64,000 nt of DNA from Paenibacillus sp. Soil787. GTDB taxonomy: Bacteria > Bacillota > Bacilli > Paenibacillales > NBRC-103111. The DNA is taken from assembly GCF_001429545.1 (NCBI RefSeq), contig NZ_LMSP01000015.1, positions 1 through 64,000 on the forward strand, written 5' to 3'. Position numbers and translations under genes: made by a program. Shown one piece after another: positions 16,908 through 26,458 of the stretch (positions within the stretch are counted from its first letter, which is position 1; every line of letters starts with the position of its first letter). Under the pieces are notes generated by a model. The model was not told the origin of the DNA and made no database searches. It was given only the letters and a program-made list of their open reading frames with translations.

Positions 16908-17230
16908 TTGTTTTATCCGTATTTATATGTTTTCTGTAAACATTTGGAGAAGATTGCTCAGGACTGCTGATGAACATAAAAATCACGAAGCAATTCATCC
17001 ATCACCCGATTCGTTCGCGCCGCAGTCCGACCGGTACTTGGGCTTTAGCTACTCCGTGCCTTTTGGTGTAATCCTCTACATATTCGACACGAGATCGCCT
17101 CCTCCTTTGGCCTTTTCTTATAAAAGCAGCTGATAACATGAGTGGTACAATACATTTATGATAAATTGGCACTTCTTCTATACCACTTGAATGGGTATAA
17201 TTTATGAAAACTAATTAGGAAGGTGAATAT

Positions 17231-17842
17231 ATGTACATTCCATCACACTTCGAAATAGATGACGACCTGATTACTTACGATATTATCGAGAAAAATGGCT
17301 TTGCCACACTGATTTCTCAGCATCAAGGCGGTCCATTCGCAACTCATCTACCCTTATCATTGGATAAGAGTAGAGAATACTTATTTGGCCATTTTGCACG
17401 CCCTAATCCGCAATGGAAGGAGATTGAAAAGCAGGAGGTCTTAGCGATTTTTCATGGCCCGCATTGCTATATTTCTCCCTCTTGGTATGAGACACAGACT
17501 ACTGTTCCCACTTGGAATTATGTAGCTGTTCATGTGTATGGTCAGGTTGAGCTTGTAGACGATGAACAAATAGTGATGAATTCGTTAGCAGATTTGGTTC
17601 TAAAATATGAAGAATCGGGCAGTTCCTATCAATTAGACCAAGTAGACGCTAATTACTTAGCAGGGTTGAGTAAAGGTATTCAAGGATTTAGAATCAAAAT
17701 TACTCGCATCGAAGGAAAGGTTAAATTGAGTCAAAACAATCCAACAGAGCGCCAAAAGCTTGTTATTCAGCAGTTAGAAAATAGGACTGGTGAAGATGAA
17801 CGTAAGATTGCCTCTCTTATGAGAGAAAATCTTAGATCGTGA
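17231..17842 (+). CDS. PaiB-like FMN-binding protein
   Basis: A 203-residue protein matching the FMN_bind_2/PaiB family from end to end: [59 protein letters not shown] and a C-terminal LSQNNP. Bacillus PaiB is described as a negative regulator of sporulation and protease genes, but the fold is a flavin-binding split barrel and the molecular activity is uncertain. It stands alone: GGAAGGTG precedes the ATG, with a TATAAT-like -10 at 17196-17201. Confidence 0.9.
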   Translation: MYIPSHFEIDDDLITYDIIEKNGFATLISQHQGGPFATHLPLSLDKSREYLFGHFARPNPQWKEIEKQEVLAIFHGPHCYISPSWYETQTTVPTWNYVAVHVYGQVELVDDEQIVMNSLADLVLKYEESGSSYQLDQVDANYLAGLSKGIQGFRIKITRIEGKVKLSQNNPTERQKLVIQQLENRTGEDERKIASLMRENLRS

Positions 17843-17957
17843 ACCTCTCCTATTATCGTGAACAGGTACCCCGTACAGGCGTTTTTGCCATAAATGGGTC
17901 AGAAGTGTGCCTCCATACATCGAACAGTGTGCTGATTCCCGAATTCAGTTAATCAAC

Positions 17958-18240
17958 AGCCATCATTTCGCACAATCAACAGGTTCAATCGGGCATAGTA
18001 TTGAAATATTGCATTTCTTAGAACAATCGGCGGGTTTAAACTAGCAATTTGGCGAAATGTTGTATTTTGTACAAGAATTGGCGGGTTTAAACAGGTAAAT
18101 TGGTTAATTGTTGTATTTTGTGCAACAAATCATCCGGTTTTACTCAGGAAAACGTGTTTTTAGCTCAAATTGTTGTACGAAATGCAACATGTAGGGCTGG
18201 AACGCTTCAAAAGCAGCTATATTGTTGTACATTGTGCAAC
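17958..18240. repeat. Degenerate repeat array with palindromes such as GTTGTATTTTGTGCAAC
   Basis: Palindromic copies start at 18009, 18060, 18111, 18173 and 18225 (counted from the TTG), with a decayed one near 17960. Successive distances are 51, 51, 62 and 52 bp. Arms are TTGTA/TGCAA-like with a four- to five-base A/T core. Parts of the spacers are also related (GGCGGGTTTAAAC occurs twice). Confidence 0.8.
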
Positions 18241-18692
18241 TTGGACCTATCTTTAAGCAGCAGATGATTAGGCCTATCTTGAAACAGCAGATGATGAGGA
18301 CCTATCTAGAAACAGCGGATAATTGGATCTATCGTGAACTGCGGACGGCCAACTCCATGTCGTGATGCTGCACCTCAACGCCCCTAACAACCTCACCCAA
18401 CAGCTACCTAAAATAAACGGCTACGCCGTCCAACTAGGACGAGTGCGTTTATCAAAAAATACAGCCGACTTACTGCGTGAAACATATAAAATCTTATATT
18501 TCAAGGATAAACGACTCCGTCGTCCTTCTGGGACGAACTCATTTATTAAGGTAGATGCGAAGCAAAAGTATAAAACTTATATTTTCTGCCCTGAAAATTA
18601 AAAATTTTTATTCATCAGTGGTACCGCAACGCGGCTCTTATCTACGGACAAAAAGCCCGCATATGCGCTGGCCTTCAACTATCCGAGCTACT
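18241..18692. other. Gene-free stretch with short repeats
   Basis: This holds three diverged copies of an approximately 30-bp direct repeat around CCTATCTWGAAACAGC (about 18245-18340), two related long hairpins (18413-18452 and 18507-18546), and a T-box-like string GTGGTACCGC near 18619 with no downstream plus-strand gene. No protein-coding gene is supported. Confidence 0.5.
18413..18546. repeat. Pair of REP-like hairpins
   Basis: Two imperfect palindromes of about 40 bp begin ATAAACG and end TTTAT (18413-18452 and 18507-18546), each with an inner GTCC/GGAC stem. Their starts are 94 bp apart. They resemble each other more than chance, as in dispersed extragenic palindromes. Confidence 0.5.
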
Positions 18693-18739
18693 AAAAAAGC
18701 GTTCCAAACCCCGAAGTACTAGGGTTTGAAACGCTTTTT
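18693..18739 (-). terminator. Intrinsic terminator of the ABC exporter gene
   Basis: The stem is AAAAAGCGTTTCAAACCC/GGGTTTGGAACGCTTTTTT with a T-run on the minus strand, about 20 bp after the exporter stop. Confidence 0.9.
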
Positions 18740-18759
18740 GCATTCTTGGCTCATCCTAT

Positions 18760-20574
18760 TTAGGAACGAACTTCGATAGACGCCATGGATTCCAACTGTG
18801 AGTGATCCGAAGACATCTGCTCTTGCAGCTGCAGCTGCTGCGCAGCAAACTCGCGGTACATCTCATGAGACTCCAGCAACTGCTGATGTGTGCCACTGCC
18901 TGTCACAACGCCTTTGTCCAGAAAGATAATTTGGTCGGCGTCTACGACCGTCGATAAGCGGTGCGCAATCACTAGCGTGGTGCGTCCTTGCATCAAATTT
19001 TGCAGGGCTTGCTGCACAACGACCTCCGATTTACTGTCCAGACTCGATGTCGCTTCGTCCAGCATCAGTATCTTCGGATCCCGCAGCAAGGCGCGCGCAA
19101 TGGCAATCCGCTGCCGCTGTCCACCCGACAGCTTGATGCCGCGTTCACCGACCTCGGTCTCATACTTCTGCGGCAGTTCCTCGATAAAGTCATCGGCATA
19201 CGCCATCTGTGAAGCCCGCTTTAGCTCCTCCAGCGTCACTTCATGCTGCAGCCCGTAACAAATATTGTCACGAATCGTGCCTGCTATGAGCGGACTTTCC
19301 TGCGAAACATAACCAATCTGACTCCTCCAAGAAATGAGCGAGAATTGATCAATTCGGTCGGCCCCCATCGTGACTGAGCCCTTTTGCGGTGCATAAAATC
19401 TTTCCAAAAGAGAGAACATCGTCGTCTTACCGCTGCCGCTCGGTCCTACAATTGCCGTTACCTTGCCCGCTTCCATGGTGAAGCTGACATTTTTCAGAAC
19501 AGAGTCCCCTGCTTTGTAGCTGAAGGATACTTGATCGAAGTGAATCGACTGCGAGGCATTCGTGACAGGTACTCCGGCATGCGGATTCTCTTCTTCGTAG
19601 TCGAGTACCTTGAGGATCGTATCGGTCGCCCCCATCGCCTTCTGTACCTGATTGAAAAACTGTGTAATTTGCGTAATCGGCGCAACAATCTGGAACAAAT
19701 ACAGCATGAAAGCAACGAGCTGACCAGCGGAAATAGCCCCAGAGGCAACCTGCATGCCGCCATACCCGAAAAGTACGACAAACAGCATGAGCATGACAAA
19801 GGTGACAAGCGGCGCCATTAAGGCTTGAATCCGACCCTCTTTGAGCCCGAATTTGAAGAGCTTTTGAATCCCTGCAGCACCTTCATTATACTCAACAGGC
19901 TCGGCGTTGGCTGCCTTCACTAAACGCATTTCCGATAGCACTCGATTCAGCACGGAGGTGAAGCTGGCTGTCTCGGCTTGCATGCCCTTGGATATTTTAA
20001 ACATTTGCCGCCCCAACGGAAAAAGGATGACGAAGGCGATCGGGAATACGCTGAACATGATGAGCGTCATTTTCCAATCCATAAACAGAAGCACTACAAC
20101 TGATCCAATAATCGAGATGACCCCCGTGACGAAACCTGCCATATGCTCGGCAATGAGTCCCTTAATTACAGCTGTATCATTCGTCATTCGAGAAATCGTA
20201 TCCCCCGTCTGGTGGTTATCATAGTATCGAACCGGCAGCACGAGCAGCTTCTTCCACAAACGATCCCGAATGCCGGCCACAACGCGCTGTCCCGCAAAGT
20301 TCAGTAAGTACACCGAAATCCCGGAAGCTACTGCCGATGCAACAAAAGCGATGGCCATACCGCTAATCTGCGCCCAATTCAGGGAACTAACAGAGAAGCT
20401 ATCGACGACATTCTTCGTAAATAACGGGATCACCAATCCCACCAATGTTGAAATAATGCTTAACCCTAATGCTATGCTTAATACAAGCTTAGGCGGGTTA
20501 GCCTGTGCGAGCAAACGAGCGAACCCGCGCCAGTTGCTTTTAACCTTAGGCTCTTCTTTCCTTGTAACTGCCAT
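18760..20574 (-). CDS. ABC exporter, fused permease/ATPase
   Basis: A 604-residue half-transporter. Six transmembrane helices (about residues 20-320) are followed by an ATPase with Walker A GPSGSGKTT, the Q-loop, signature LSGGQRQRIAIARALL, Walker B ILMLDEATSSLD and switch His in VIAHRLSTV. It belongs to the MsbA/BmrA/LmrA group that exports drugs or lipids as a homodimer. It is monocistronic, with a terminator after it and a dyad before it that may be the site of a drug-responsive repressor. The substrate is not predictable. Confidence 0.93.
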   Translation of the reverse strand: MAVTRKEEPKVKSNWRGFARLLAQANPPKLVLSIALGLSIISTLVGLVIPLFTKNVVDSFSVSSLNWAQISGMAIAFVASAVASGISVYLLNFAGQRVVAGIRDRLWKKLLVLPVRYYDNHQTGDTISRMTNDTAVIKGLIAEHMAGFVTGVISIIGSVVVLLFMDWKMTLIMFSVFPIAFVILFPLGRQMFKISKGMQAETASFTSVLNRVLSEMRLVKAANAEPVEYNEGAAGIQKLFKFGLKEGRIQALMAPLVTFVMLMLFVVLFGYGGMQVASGAISAGQLVAFMLYLFQIVAPITQITQFFNQVQKAMGATDTILKVLDYEEENPHAGVPVTNASQSIHFDQVSFSYKAGDSVLKNVSFTMEAGKVTAIVGPSGSGKTTMFSLLERFYAPQKGSVTMGADRIDQFSLISWRSQIGYVSQESPLIAGTIRDNICYGLQHEVTLEELKRASQMAYADDFIEELPQKYETEVGERGIKLSGGQRQRIAIARALLRDPKILMLDEATSSLDSKSEVVVQQALQNLMQGRTTLVIAHRLSTVVDADQIIFLDKGVVTGSGTHQQLLESHEMYREFAAQQLQLQEQMSSDHSQLESMASIEVRS

Positions 20575-20618
20575 CTATCTCTACTCCTTTACCGATTGGA
20601 TGTTCATCCGTCTGTCTG

Positions 20619-20646
20619 GTATGATTGCTTACCTTAGGTATCATAC
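20619..20646. promoter_or_regulatory. Candidate operator before the ABC exporter
   Basis: The arms GTATGAT and ATCATAC enclose an inner 11-bp palindrome TACCTTAGGTA, within 45-72 bp upstream of the exporter start. It may bind a TetR- or MarR-type repressor encoded elsewhere. Confidence 0.4.
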
Positions 20647-20708
20647 ACTTCTATTTTAAACGGAATATAAACAAGATCCTATCGGCCTTCAGGCGGAGAA
20701 GCAGCCTC

Positions 20709-21641
20709 CTATTTCATTGTATTCTCGCGATAGTACGCCACGGTCTCGGTAAGCGCTGTCCGCAGCGGCGTAGGTCCCGCTTCACCGCCAAAACGCTGTA
20801 CAAACTTCCTGCTATCCACGACGAAAGGCTGCTCAAATTGATACAGCATCTCGATAACCTCCTTGGCCGCCGGTAGGAATAGACCGCCCAGACGGAGCAT
20901 CCCACGGCCCATCGTGCCAATGCGAGGAGCGTGTCCTGCAACCTCATAGGCTAGTTCCGCGAATCGCCGTGCGCTTACCGTCTCTGCATTGGGGACATGC
21001 CACACCTGCCCAAAGGCATCTTCATGCTCACTTAGGGTCACGAGGGCTCGACCGAAGTCGTCTATATACGTAAATGTATGCGGCGCATCTGGATTCCCAA
21101 GCAATGAAATCGACTTTCCAGCCGCCACCGGTGTGAAAAAACGCGCGCCAACGTACGAGTTTCCTACCTGAGGTCCAAAGAAATCAGCTCCTCTGCCGAT
21201 CGTTACTCTTACATTCCCTTTCTGGTGTAAATCCAACAGCTCACGAGCAACTTCAGCCCTTACTTTGCCTTTACGCGTGAAAGCCTTATAGGCTAGTCCT
21301 TCATCGATCAATCCTACAACTTCACCGTACATATAGAGGTTATCCCCCATGATTAGGTTCGCCTTATGATGGGCAGCTGCTTTCGTAATATGGCTCATCA
21401 GTTTCTGAAACAACCCATCCCACTTATGATAAGGTGGCGACGCGCATTGAAATACGTTCTTCGCCCCTTTTAGCGCAGTTAGAGCACCGCTTTCACTCAT
21501 CAGATCTGCTTGCATCACCTCAACACCATCAGGCACAATTGCCCTGCCCGTGGAATTAACCATTCTGACTTTCTTCCCTCTCCTTATAAGCTCCTTCATG
21601 ACGGCCCTGCCCAGCGGACCCGCTCCCAATATGACTTCCAT
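20709..21641 (-). CDS. NAD(P)-dependent epimerase/dehydratase family protein
   Basis: About 310 residues of the extended SDR type with an N-terminal Rossmann motif (ILGAGPLGRAVM, a GxGxxG variant), NVFQCASPPYHKW, and TYIDDFGRALV in the C-terminal half. The ATG at 21641 is preferred over the in-frame TTG at 21656 because GGGAGG lies 7 nt before it. Relatives act on nucleotide sugars or remain uncharacterised. It ends 134 bp before the divergent context of the exporter and begins beyond a terminator, so it is probably monocistronic. Confidence 0.85.
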   Translation of the reverse strand: MEVILGAGPLGRAVMKELIRRGKKVRMVNSTGRAIVPDGVEVMQADLMSESGALTALKGAKNVFQCASPPYHKWDGLFQKLMSHITKAAAHHKANLIMGDNLYMYGEVVGLIDEGLAYKAFTRKGKVRAEVARELLDLHQKGNVRVTIGRGADFFGPQVGNSYVGARFFTPVAAGKSISLLGNPDAPHTFTYIDDFGRALVTLSEHEDAFGQVWHVPNAETVSARRFAELAYEVAGHAPRIGTMGRGMLRLGGLFLPAAKEVIEMLYQFEQPFVVDSRKFVQRFGGEAGPTPLRTALTETVAYYRENTMK

Positions 21642-21697
21642 GCTGCATCCTCCCAAATGGTTTTCATCCAGATTGACCGGCTGACTGCTTCCTTATG

Positions 21698-21730
21698 AAA
21701 AAACAATAAACCCTATAGCAGCTATAGGGT
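21698..21730 (-). terminator. Terminator overlapping the MerR gene end
   Basis: The perfect stem ACCCTATAGC/GCTATAGGGT, with a one-base loop centre, is followed by TTATTGTTTTTTC on the minus strand. The MerR stop codon lies inside the hairpin. Confidence 0.85.
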
Positions 21731-22591
21731 CAATACGTTTTTCACAGGAATTTGAAGATCAACAATAAAGTCATCTGTATGGATCATATGGGCAAAATCG
21801 ATCAAATACCGTTCCAGCACAGGACCGTTTTCTTCATAGCCGTTCAGGTTCATCCAATCCTTCAAACGTTGGAACAGCGATTTGCACGTATCTTCATTAG
21901 GAAAACCCGCGTAAACTGCGGATATGTAATCCCCGCCTGGGAGCCATCGGGTAAACGCTGGTTCAGGCTTAGTTGGCAGCAGCGGAACACAAATCTCAAT
22001 ATCGGAGTCGTCCCTGTCAAACGTAAGTATATCTTCATGGTAGATAGTCAAAATGTGTCCATCTATCGTCAATCCGTGCGCTTTGATCCGGTCGAACAAC
22101 GCCATAAAGCGTATGACTGAAGCCTCCATTCCGCATTCGTCTCTTTTACGTTCGAAAGCGATGAAGCGATCTGAATATGTTTTCAGCTCTACCACAACTT
22201 GCGTATGCTCGAATTCGTTGCGCAGCTGCCTCCCGGTGTCTAAATGCCGCAGCCTTTGATCAATTGTTCCAACTAACGTCTCCAGCATGCGGATGTTTTC
22301 TTCCGCTTCCGCCTTTTTCTCACGCATCAGCTCCGGAATGCTGTCCATACTTTTGCTTTTGAGAATCTGACCGATCTGCTCTAGCGTGAACTGCATGCTC
22401 TGCAGGTCCTGCACGATTTTAACCGCAAGAATATCTTGACTGGAATAGTATCGATAGCCATTCTGCCCATCCACACGGTGCGGCTTCACAAGCCCAATTT
22501 TGTCATAGAAATGGAGCGTTTGGATCGAGATCTGACATATTTTTGCCGTCTGCCCAACGGTGTATCCTTGCCTACTTGGCATAGTTTTCAT
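21722..22591 (-). CDS. MerR-family transcriptional regulator with effector domain
   Basis: A 289-residue protein. The MerR HTH (about residues 10-80: YTVGQTAKICQISIQTLHFY, GYRYYSSQDI) and a dimerisation helix precede a C-terminal domain that resembles GyrI-like/BmrR effector-binding domains (pattern SAVYAGFPNEDTC, PVLERYLIDF). Such proteins activate genes on binding small lipophilic compounds. It lies 7 bp after a VOC-family gene and is likely co-transcribed with it, suggesting a resistance or stress function for the pair. Confidence 0.88.
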   Translation of the reverse strand: MKTMPSRQGYTVGQTAKICQISIQTLHFYDKIGLVKPHRVDGQNGYRYYSSQDILAVKIVQDLQSMQFTLEQIGQILKSKSMDSIPELMREKKAEAEENIRMLETLVGTIDQRLRHLDTGRQLRNEFEHTQVVVELKTYSDRFIAFERKRDECGMEASVIRFMALFDRIKAHGLTIDGHILTIYHEDILTFDRDDSDIEICVPLLPTKPEPAFTRWLPGGDYISAVYAGFPNEDTCKSLFQRLKDWMNLNGYEENGPVLERYLIDFAHMIHTDDFIVDLQIPVKNVLTL

Positions 22592-22598
22592 AGCATGA

Positions 22599-22994
22599 TT
22601 ACGATTCCGTCGCTATCTGCCAGATCACTCCGAAAGGATCTTCCAGACGACCGAACATCGTCCCCCAAAACATTCGTTCGAAAGGCATTTTCACAACGCC
22701 ACCCTCGGAAAGTCCATCAAATATACGGCGCGCTTCTTCTTCACTCTTAAATTCCAGCGTCAAATCCAACCCGTGGCCTCTATCCACCGTATCCTTACCT
22801 GAATCAGCCATGAAGAAGCGAAGGCCAAGGGCCTGCAGCTCCAGATGCATGACGCGATTTTTGATAGATTCATCCGCATCCGGCATATCCGCGAACGTAC
22901 GAAGACTAACCATTTCCCCGCCTAGTGCCTTCACGTAAAAGTCAGCTTGTTTTCTTGCATCACTGCTGTAAATGTATGGAGTTAACGTTGCCAT
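22599..22994 (-). CDS. VOC-family protein, PhnB-like
   Basis: A 131-residue vicinal oxygen chelate protein close to the 3-demethylubiquinone-9 3-methyltransferase-like/PhnB group: LTPYIYSSDARKQADFYVKALGGE at the start and GRLEDPFGVIWQIA at the end (first 20-residue stretch typical of the family). Members bind metal or antibiotics; function is usually unknown. It is first in a two-gene unit with the MerR regulator. Confidence 0.88.
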   Translation of the reverse strand: MATLTPYIYSSDARKQADFYVKALGGEMVSLRTFADMPDADESIKNRVMHLELQALGLRFFMADSGKDTVDRGHGLDLTLEFKSEEEARRIFDGLSEGGVVKMPFERMFWGTMFGRLEDPFGVIWQIATES

Positions 22995-23051
22995 AATGCT
23001 TCCCTCCTAATGAATAATCGTTGGATACAAACCGATCATACCAGATCTAGC

Positions 23052-24098
23052 CTAGGGAAGTGAATACGATCCCCAAACTAAGCGGTCTCTTCCTTTCTCT
23101 TTCGCTTCATACAGAAGCGCATCTGCCCCGGCGACTAACTCTGTCGCACTTTGTTCCTTGTCCCGAACCGTAGCTCCGAAGCTCATAGTGATATTGAACT
23201 TATTCTCGCCAGTACCGAACTCAAGCGCGCGCAGCTTTTCTCTGATTTGATGCAGCAAATCACTTGCAAAATGCCGGTCCTGCGTGTACAAAATAATGAC
23301 AAACTCCTCGCCTCCATATCGGAAGGCACTGCCATGCTCACTAGGAATGCTTGATTCAAACAATGTTCCGATCGACTGCAGAACCGCATCCCCTGCCTGG
23401 TGACCATACTGATCATTAATGTGCTTGAAATAATCAATATCTGCCATAACGAGGGTAAAATGCTGCTGCTTCGCAATCGTTTCCTTGATCCGCTCTTGGA
23501 AGCTGCGATGATTATAGAGCCCAGTGAGGTAGTCTTTTTTAGCTAAATTCTCAAAAATGCCCTTCTCTACAAAATGCCTTCGCTCCCGCGCCACGAGGAT
23601 GCCGCCAATCACACCGACCATGATCAAAAAAGCAAAATTGAAAAAATGCCGCGGCAGATCTTCTATTATAAAACCGCCATCGACCGTGATTACAACGCCG
23701 ATATAACCAAGAACCACCATAACGGTTGCTACCATGGCCCCAACGAGACTCCAGTATAATGACGCATGTAAAATAACCAAATAAGCAATTGGATATAAGG
23801 GACTCAGGGTACCTCCGGTTAGCGAAATAATCACTACAAAGGCCACGTAATCTAACAGTACTCCCGTCCTTGTAGTGTAGCGATAGAAGGCAGAATCGAT
23901 AGGACTGCGATGTATGGCAAATTCCGTTATTCCCATATAAATAATAGTAAAGACAAATAGACTCAAAAAAATGATCAGATCTAATGTCGTTTGATGATAA
24001 TACTTCATAAATAGAATGGTTGAGGTCGGTATAAAAAACCACCGTACACAACAATAGGCAATTTCCAAAACATGGTCAGATCTTCTAGTCAAAGGCAC
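23052..24098 (-). CDS. Membrane diguanylate cyclase
   Basis: About 348 residues. Five to six N-terminal transmembrane helices (about residues 20-180) lead through a short linker into a GGDEF domain with the active motif YGGEEF and DYLTGLYNHRSF at its start. It should make cyclic-di-GMP from GTP. No RxxD inhibitory site is present five residues upstream of GGEEF. A GTG start at 24098 with AAGGAAG upstream is chosen; an ATG at 24143 would add 15 residues without a good RBS. It could supply the signal read by the receptor encoded at 12242-13594. Confidence 0.9.
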   Translation of the reverse strand: MPLTRRSDHVLEIAYCCVRWFFIPTSTILFMKYYHQTTLDLIIFLSLFVFTIIYMGITEFAIHRSPIDSAFYRYTTRTGVLLDYVAFVVIISLTGGTLSPLYPIAYLVILHASLYWSLVGAMVATVMVVLGYIGVVITVDGGFIIEDLPRHFFNFAFLIMVGVIGGILVARERRHFVEKGIFENLAKKDYLTGLYNHRSFQERIKETIAKQQHFTLVMADIDYFKHINDQYGHQAGDAVLQSIGTLFESSIPSEHGSAFRYGGEEFVIILYTQDRHFASDLLHQIREKLRALEFGTGENKFNITMSFGATVRDKEQSATELVAGADALLYEAKEKGRDRLVWGSYSLP

Positions 24099-24366
24099 GG
24101 TGCATTCACTTCCTTGATATGGGCGTCGTCTATTACACATCATATTATTATTTCCCGATTGAAGGAAGAGCTTACTTTTTTCGTTATTTTGTTACGCAGG
24201 ATGGGACCATTTATTGGCTGCGAGACCGGCCATTCACGCGCTAGGAATCTATAGCAGGGGCTGTCGTTATGCCCTAGCAGAGGCCAGATTTTGTTTTTCA
24301 CTGTTTCTTCTATACAATGAAAAGGTAAGAACATTCTACCTACAGACTCACTGAGGAGGTAATCCA

Positions 24367-25530
24367 ATGAATAATTTTACATTTTATAATCCAACCACAC
24401 TGCATTTCGGTCAGGGACAACTTGAGAAATTAACAGCCGAGGTACCTAAATATGGCAAGAACGTGCTGCTCGTCTATGGCGGCGGGAGCATTAAGCAGAA
24501 TGGCATTTATACGAATGTCGTTCATCTGCTGAAAGGCTTGGATGTAAATATCTTCGAACTGAGCGGTGTAGAGCCTAACCCGAGGCTAACAACTGTTCAT
24601 CGGGGTGTTGAAATGTGCCGCAGCCAGAACATTGACCTCATCCTCGCTGTCGGCGGAGGCAGCGTTATCGACTGTGCCAAGGCTATAGCTGTAGGAGCGA
24701 AGTACACGGGTGACTTCTGGGATATCGTTACACGGAAGGCTTCTGCAACGGGTGCGCTGCCATTGGGAACTGTCCTCACCATCGCGGCAACAGGCTCAGA
24801 AATGAATTCCGGTTCTGTTATTACGAACTGGGAGACCAAAGAGAAACTCGGTTGGGGCAGTCCGTTCTCATTCCCTAAATTTTCGATTCTCGACCCAGCT
24901 CACACGACTTCCTTGCCAGAAAATCAGACCGTCTATGGCATGGTTGATATCATGTCTCACGTGTTTGAACAGTATTTCCATCATACGCCTAACACACCGT
25001 TGCAGGATGGCTTCTGTGAAACAATCCTTCGCACAGTGATCGATACGGCTCCGCGCTTACTGCGAGATCTAGATGATTTGGAACAACGTGCAACAATTCT
25101 ATATAGCGGTACAATGGCGCTAAATGGAGTCCTAAGCATGGGCGTTCGCGGCGATTGGGCGACCCATAATCTCGAGCATGCCGTGTCAGCCGTGCACGAT
25201 ATTCCGCACGGCGGCGGCCTGGCGATCCTCTTCCCGAACTGGATGACCTACACACTCGATGCAAACGTGTCGCGGTTCAAACAGTTCGCACAGAACGTCT
25301 TTGACATGGATGCGATAGATAAATCGGACCGCCAAGTTGCGGAGGAAGGCATCGCCGCTCTACGTGAATTCTTGGCCTCCATTGGCGCGCCAAGCAGACT
25401 TTCGGATTACGACATCGACAACTCGACAATTGAGCTTATGGCCGATAAAGCCATGGTTTACGGGGATTTTGGCAACTTTAAGAAGCTGACTCGCGAAGAT
25501 GTTGTAAACATTTATCGGATGTCATTGTGA
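24367..25530 (+). CDS. Iron-containing alcohol dehydrogenase, butanol dehydrogenase type
   Basis: A 387-residue enzyme of the group III ADH family, YugJ/BdhA subgroup: [30 protein letters not shown] (nucleotide-binding), and metal-binding His residues in [14 protein letters not shown] and [12 protein letters not shown]. It reduces aldehydes to alcohols with NADH or NADPH in the cytoplasm. It has GAGGAGG before the ATG and its own terminator, so it stands alone. Confidence 0.94.
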   Translation: MNNFTFYNPTTLHFGQGQLEKLTAEVPKYGKNVLLVYGGGSIKQNGIYTNVVHLLKGLDVNIFELSGVEPNPRLTTVHRGVEMCRSQNIDLILAVGGGSVIDCAKAIAVGAKYTGDFWDIVTRKASATGALPLGTVLTIAATGSEMNSGSVITNWETKEKLGWGSPFSFPKFSILDPAHTTSLPENQTVYGMVDIMSHVFEQYFHHTPNTPLQDGFCETILRTVIDTAPRLLRDLDDLEQRATILYSGTMALNGVLSMGVRGDWATHNLEHAVSAVHDIPHGGGLAILFPNWMTYTLDANVSRFKQFAQNVFDMDAIDKSDRQVAEEGIAALREFLASIGAPSRLSDYDIDNSTIELMADKAMVYGDFGNFKKLTREDVVNIYRMSL

Positions 25531-25536
25531 GAATAG

Positions 25537-25572
25537 GAGTGGGCTGACATTATTGTCAGCTCACTCTTTTTT
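25537..25572 (+). terminator. Terminator of the alcohol dehydrogenase gene
   Basis: The stem GAGTGGGCTGAC/GTCAGCTCACTC, with one wobble, is followed by seven T residues. Confidence 0.92.
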
Positions 25573-25665
25573 TCTTTCTTTTTAAAAGCTGCAATTCATT
25601 TACAGACAGGGTTTCCTATGAAATACTTAGATGGAAATTATTCCTTTTGTGGAGGTTGGGTTCAT

Positions 25666-26049
25666 TTGAGCGAGATTCGTGTGTCAAGTCCGATTAAGAA
25701 TCGAATTAGCAACGTCTTTATTCCCGTTAAGAATATTGAAAATGCACGGGATTGGTACTGTAAGTTACTTGGTGTAGCTCCTGACGGGGATATCTTGTTC
25801 GGACACCTCTACGCCCTTCCCATGGATGGAACATCTCTTGTGCTTGATCAAATGCCCATGTGGGGCGGCAACGAGCCTGGCGGCCCTCCGACCTATCAAA
25901 CACCTGCTTTTATGTTTCAAACCGAGAATATTCAAGCTTCTTATGAATTCATGCAAAATAACGACGTGGAACTTGTTACAGAGATCCAGAATGAGCAATG
26001 GTTCGCTTTTCGAGATCTGGATGGTAACCTGCTTATGGTTTGTAAATAA
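25666..26049 (+). CDS. VOC-family (glyoxalase-like) protein
   Basis: About 127 residues with one glyoxalase/bleomycin-resistance fold: RISNVFIPVKNIENARDWYC at the start and WFAFRDLDGNLLMVCK at the end. A TTG start at 25666 with GGAGG 10 nt upstream fits the domain; an in-frame ATG at 25618 would add 16 residues that do not look like the family. It is a single gene followed by a terminator. Function is unknown. Confidence 0.82.
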   Translation: MSEIRVSSPIKNRISNVFIPVKNIENARDWYCKLLGVAPDGDILFGHLYALPMDGTSLVLDQMPMWGGNEPGGPPTYQTPAFMFQTENIQASYEFMQNNDVELVTEIQNEQWFAFRDLDGNLLMVCK

Positions 26050-26054
26050 CATTT

Positions 26055-26096
26055 GAGGAAGTGTCGTACATTGTGCTGCACTTCTTCTTTTTTTTT
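26055..26096 (+). terminator. Terminator of the VOC gene
   Basis: The stem GAGGAAGTG/CACTTCTTC is followed by nine T residues. Confidence 0.85.
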
Positions 26097-26146
26097 GCCT
26101 CCATCAGCATCTGAATACTTAAAGCGTCAAGGATCATACTATATCC

Positions 26147-26458
26147 ATGACAAAACTTACTTTTACAGCCGATCAATTGGTCAGTTCCACCACGGCTTCC
26201 AAAAAATTTGGCGAGTTTCGTAAAAAGGCGAAGGATCTACCCCAATTTATAACAGAGAATGGTGTCGTCGATACGGTATTGGTTGGGTACCCTTACTTCG
26301 AGCAAATGTTTGAACGACTGACTCAGCTAGAAGCACAAGAGGAAGAACGCATCCTGAATGAACGAATAGATCGACTCACGCAAGACCCGGCCTCTATTAT
26401 GAATTGGAATGAAATCCGCAAAGAACCACACGAAGGAGCGATTGGCTATTCGTTTTGA
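26147..26458 (+). CDS. Antitoxin, Phd/YefM-like
   Basis: A 103-residue protein whose first half (DQLVSSTTASKKFGEFRKKA and ENGVVDTVLVGYPYFEQM) fits the Phd/YefM DNA-binding antitoxin fold; the acidic helical C-terminal half would wrap the toxin. It overlaps the following RelE/ParE-like gene, the usual order for type II toxin-antitoxin modules. It should bind and neutralise the toxin and repress the pair. The RBS is weak (AAGGA about 14 nt upstream). Confidence 0.78.
   Translation: MTKLTFTADQLVSSTTASKKFGEFRKKAKDLPQFITENGVVDTVLVGYPYFEQMFERLTQLEAQEEERILNERIDRLTQDPASIMNWNEIRKEPHEGAIGYSF

Noticed and set aside
18362-18601. Open frame of 79 codons on the plus strand
   Set aside because: It runs through two REP-like hairpins and repeats, lacks a ribosome binding site and has no family-like residues.
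18613-18640. T-box-like string GTGGTACCGC followed by CGCGG
   Set aside because: No Stem I or specifier loop was recognised upstream and no plus-strand gene follows; at best a relic.
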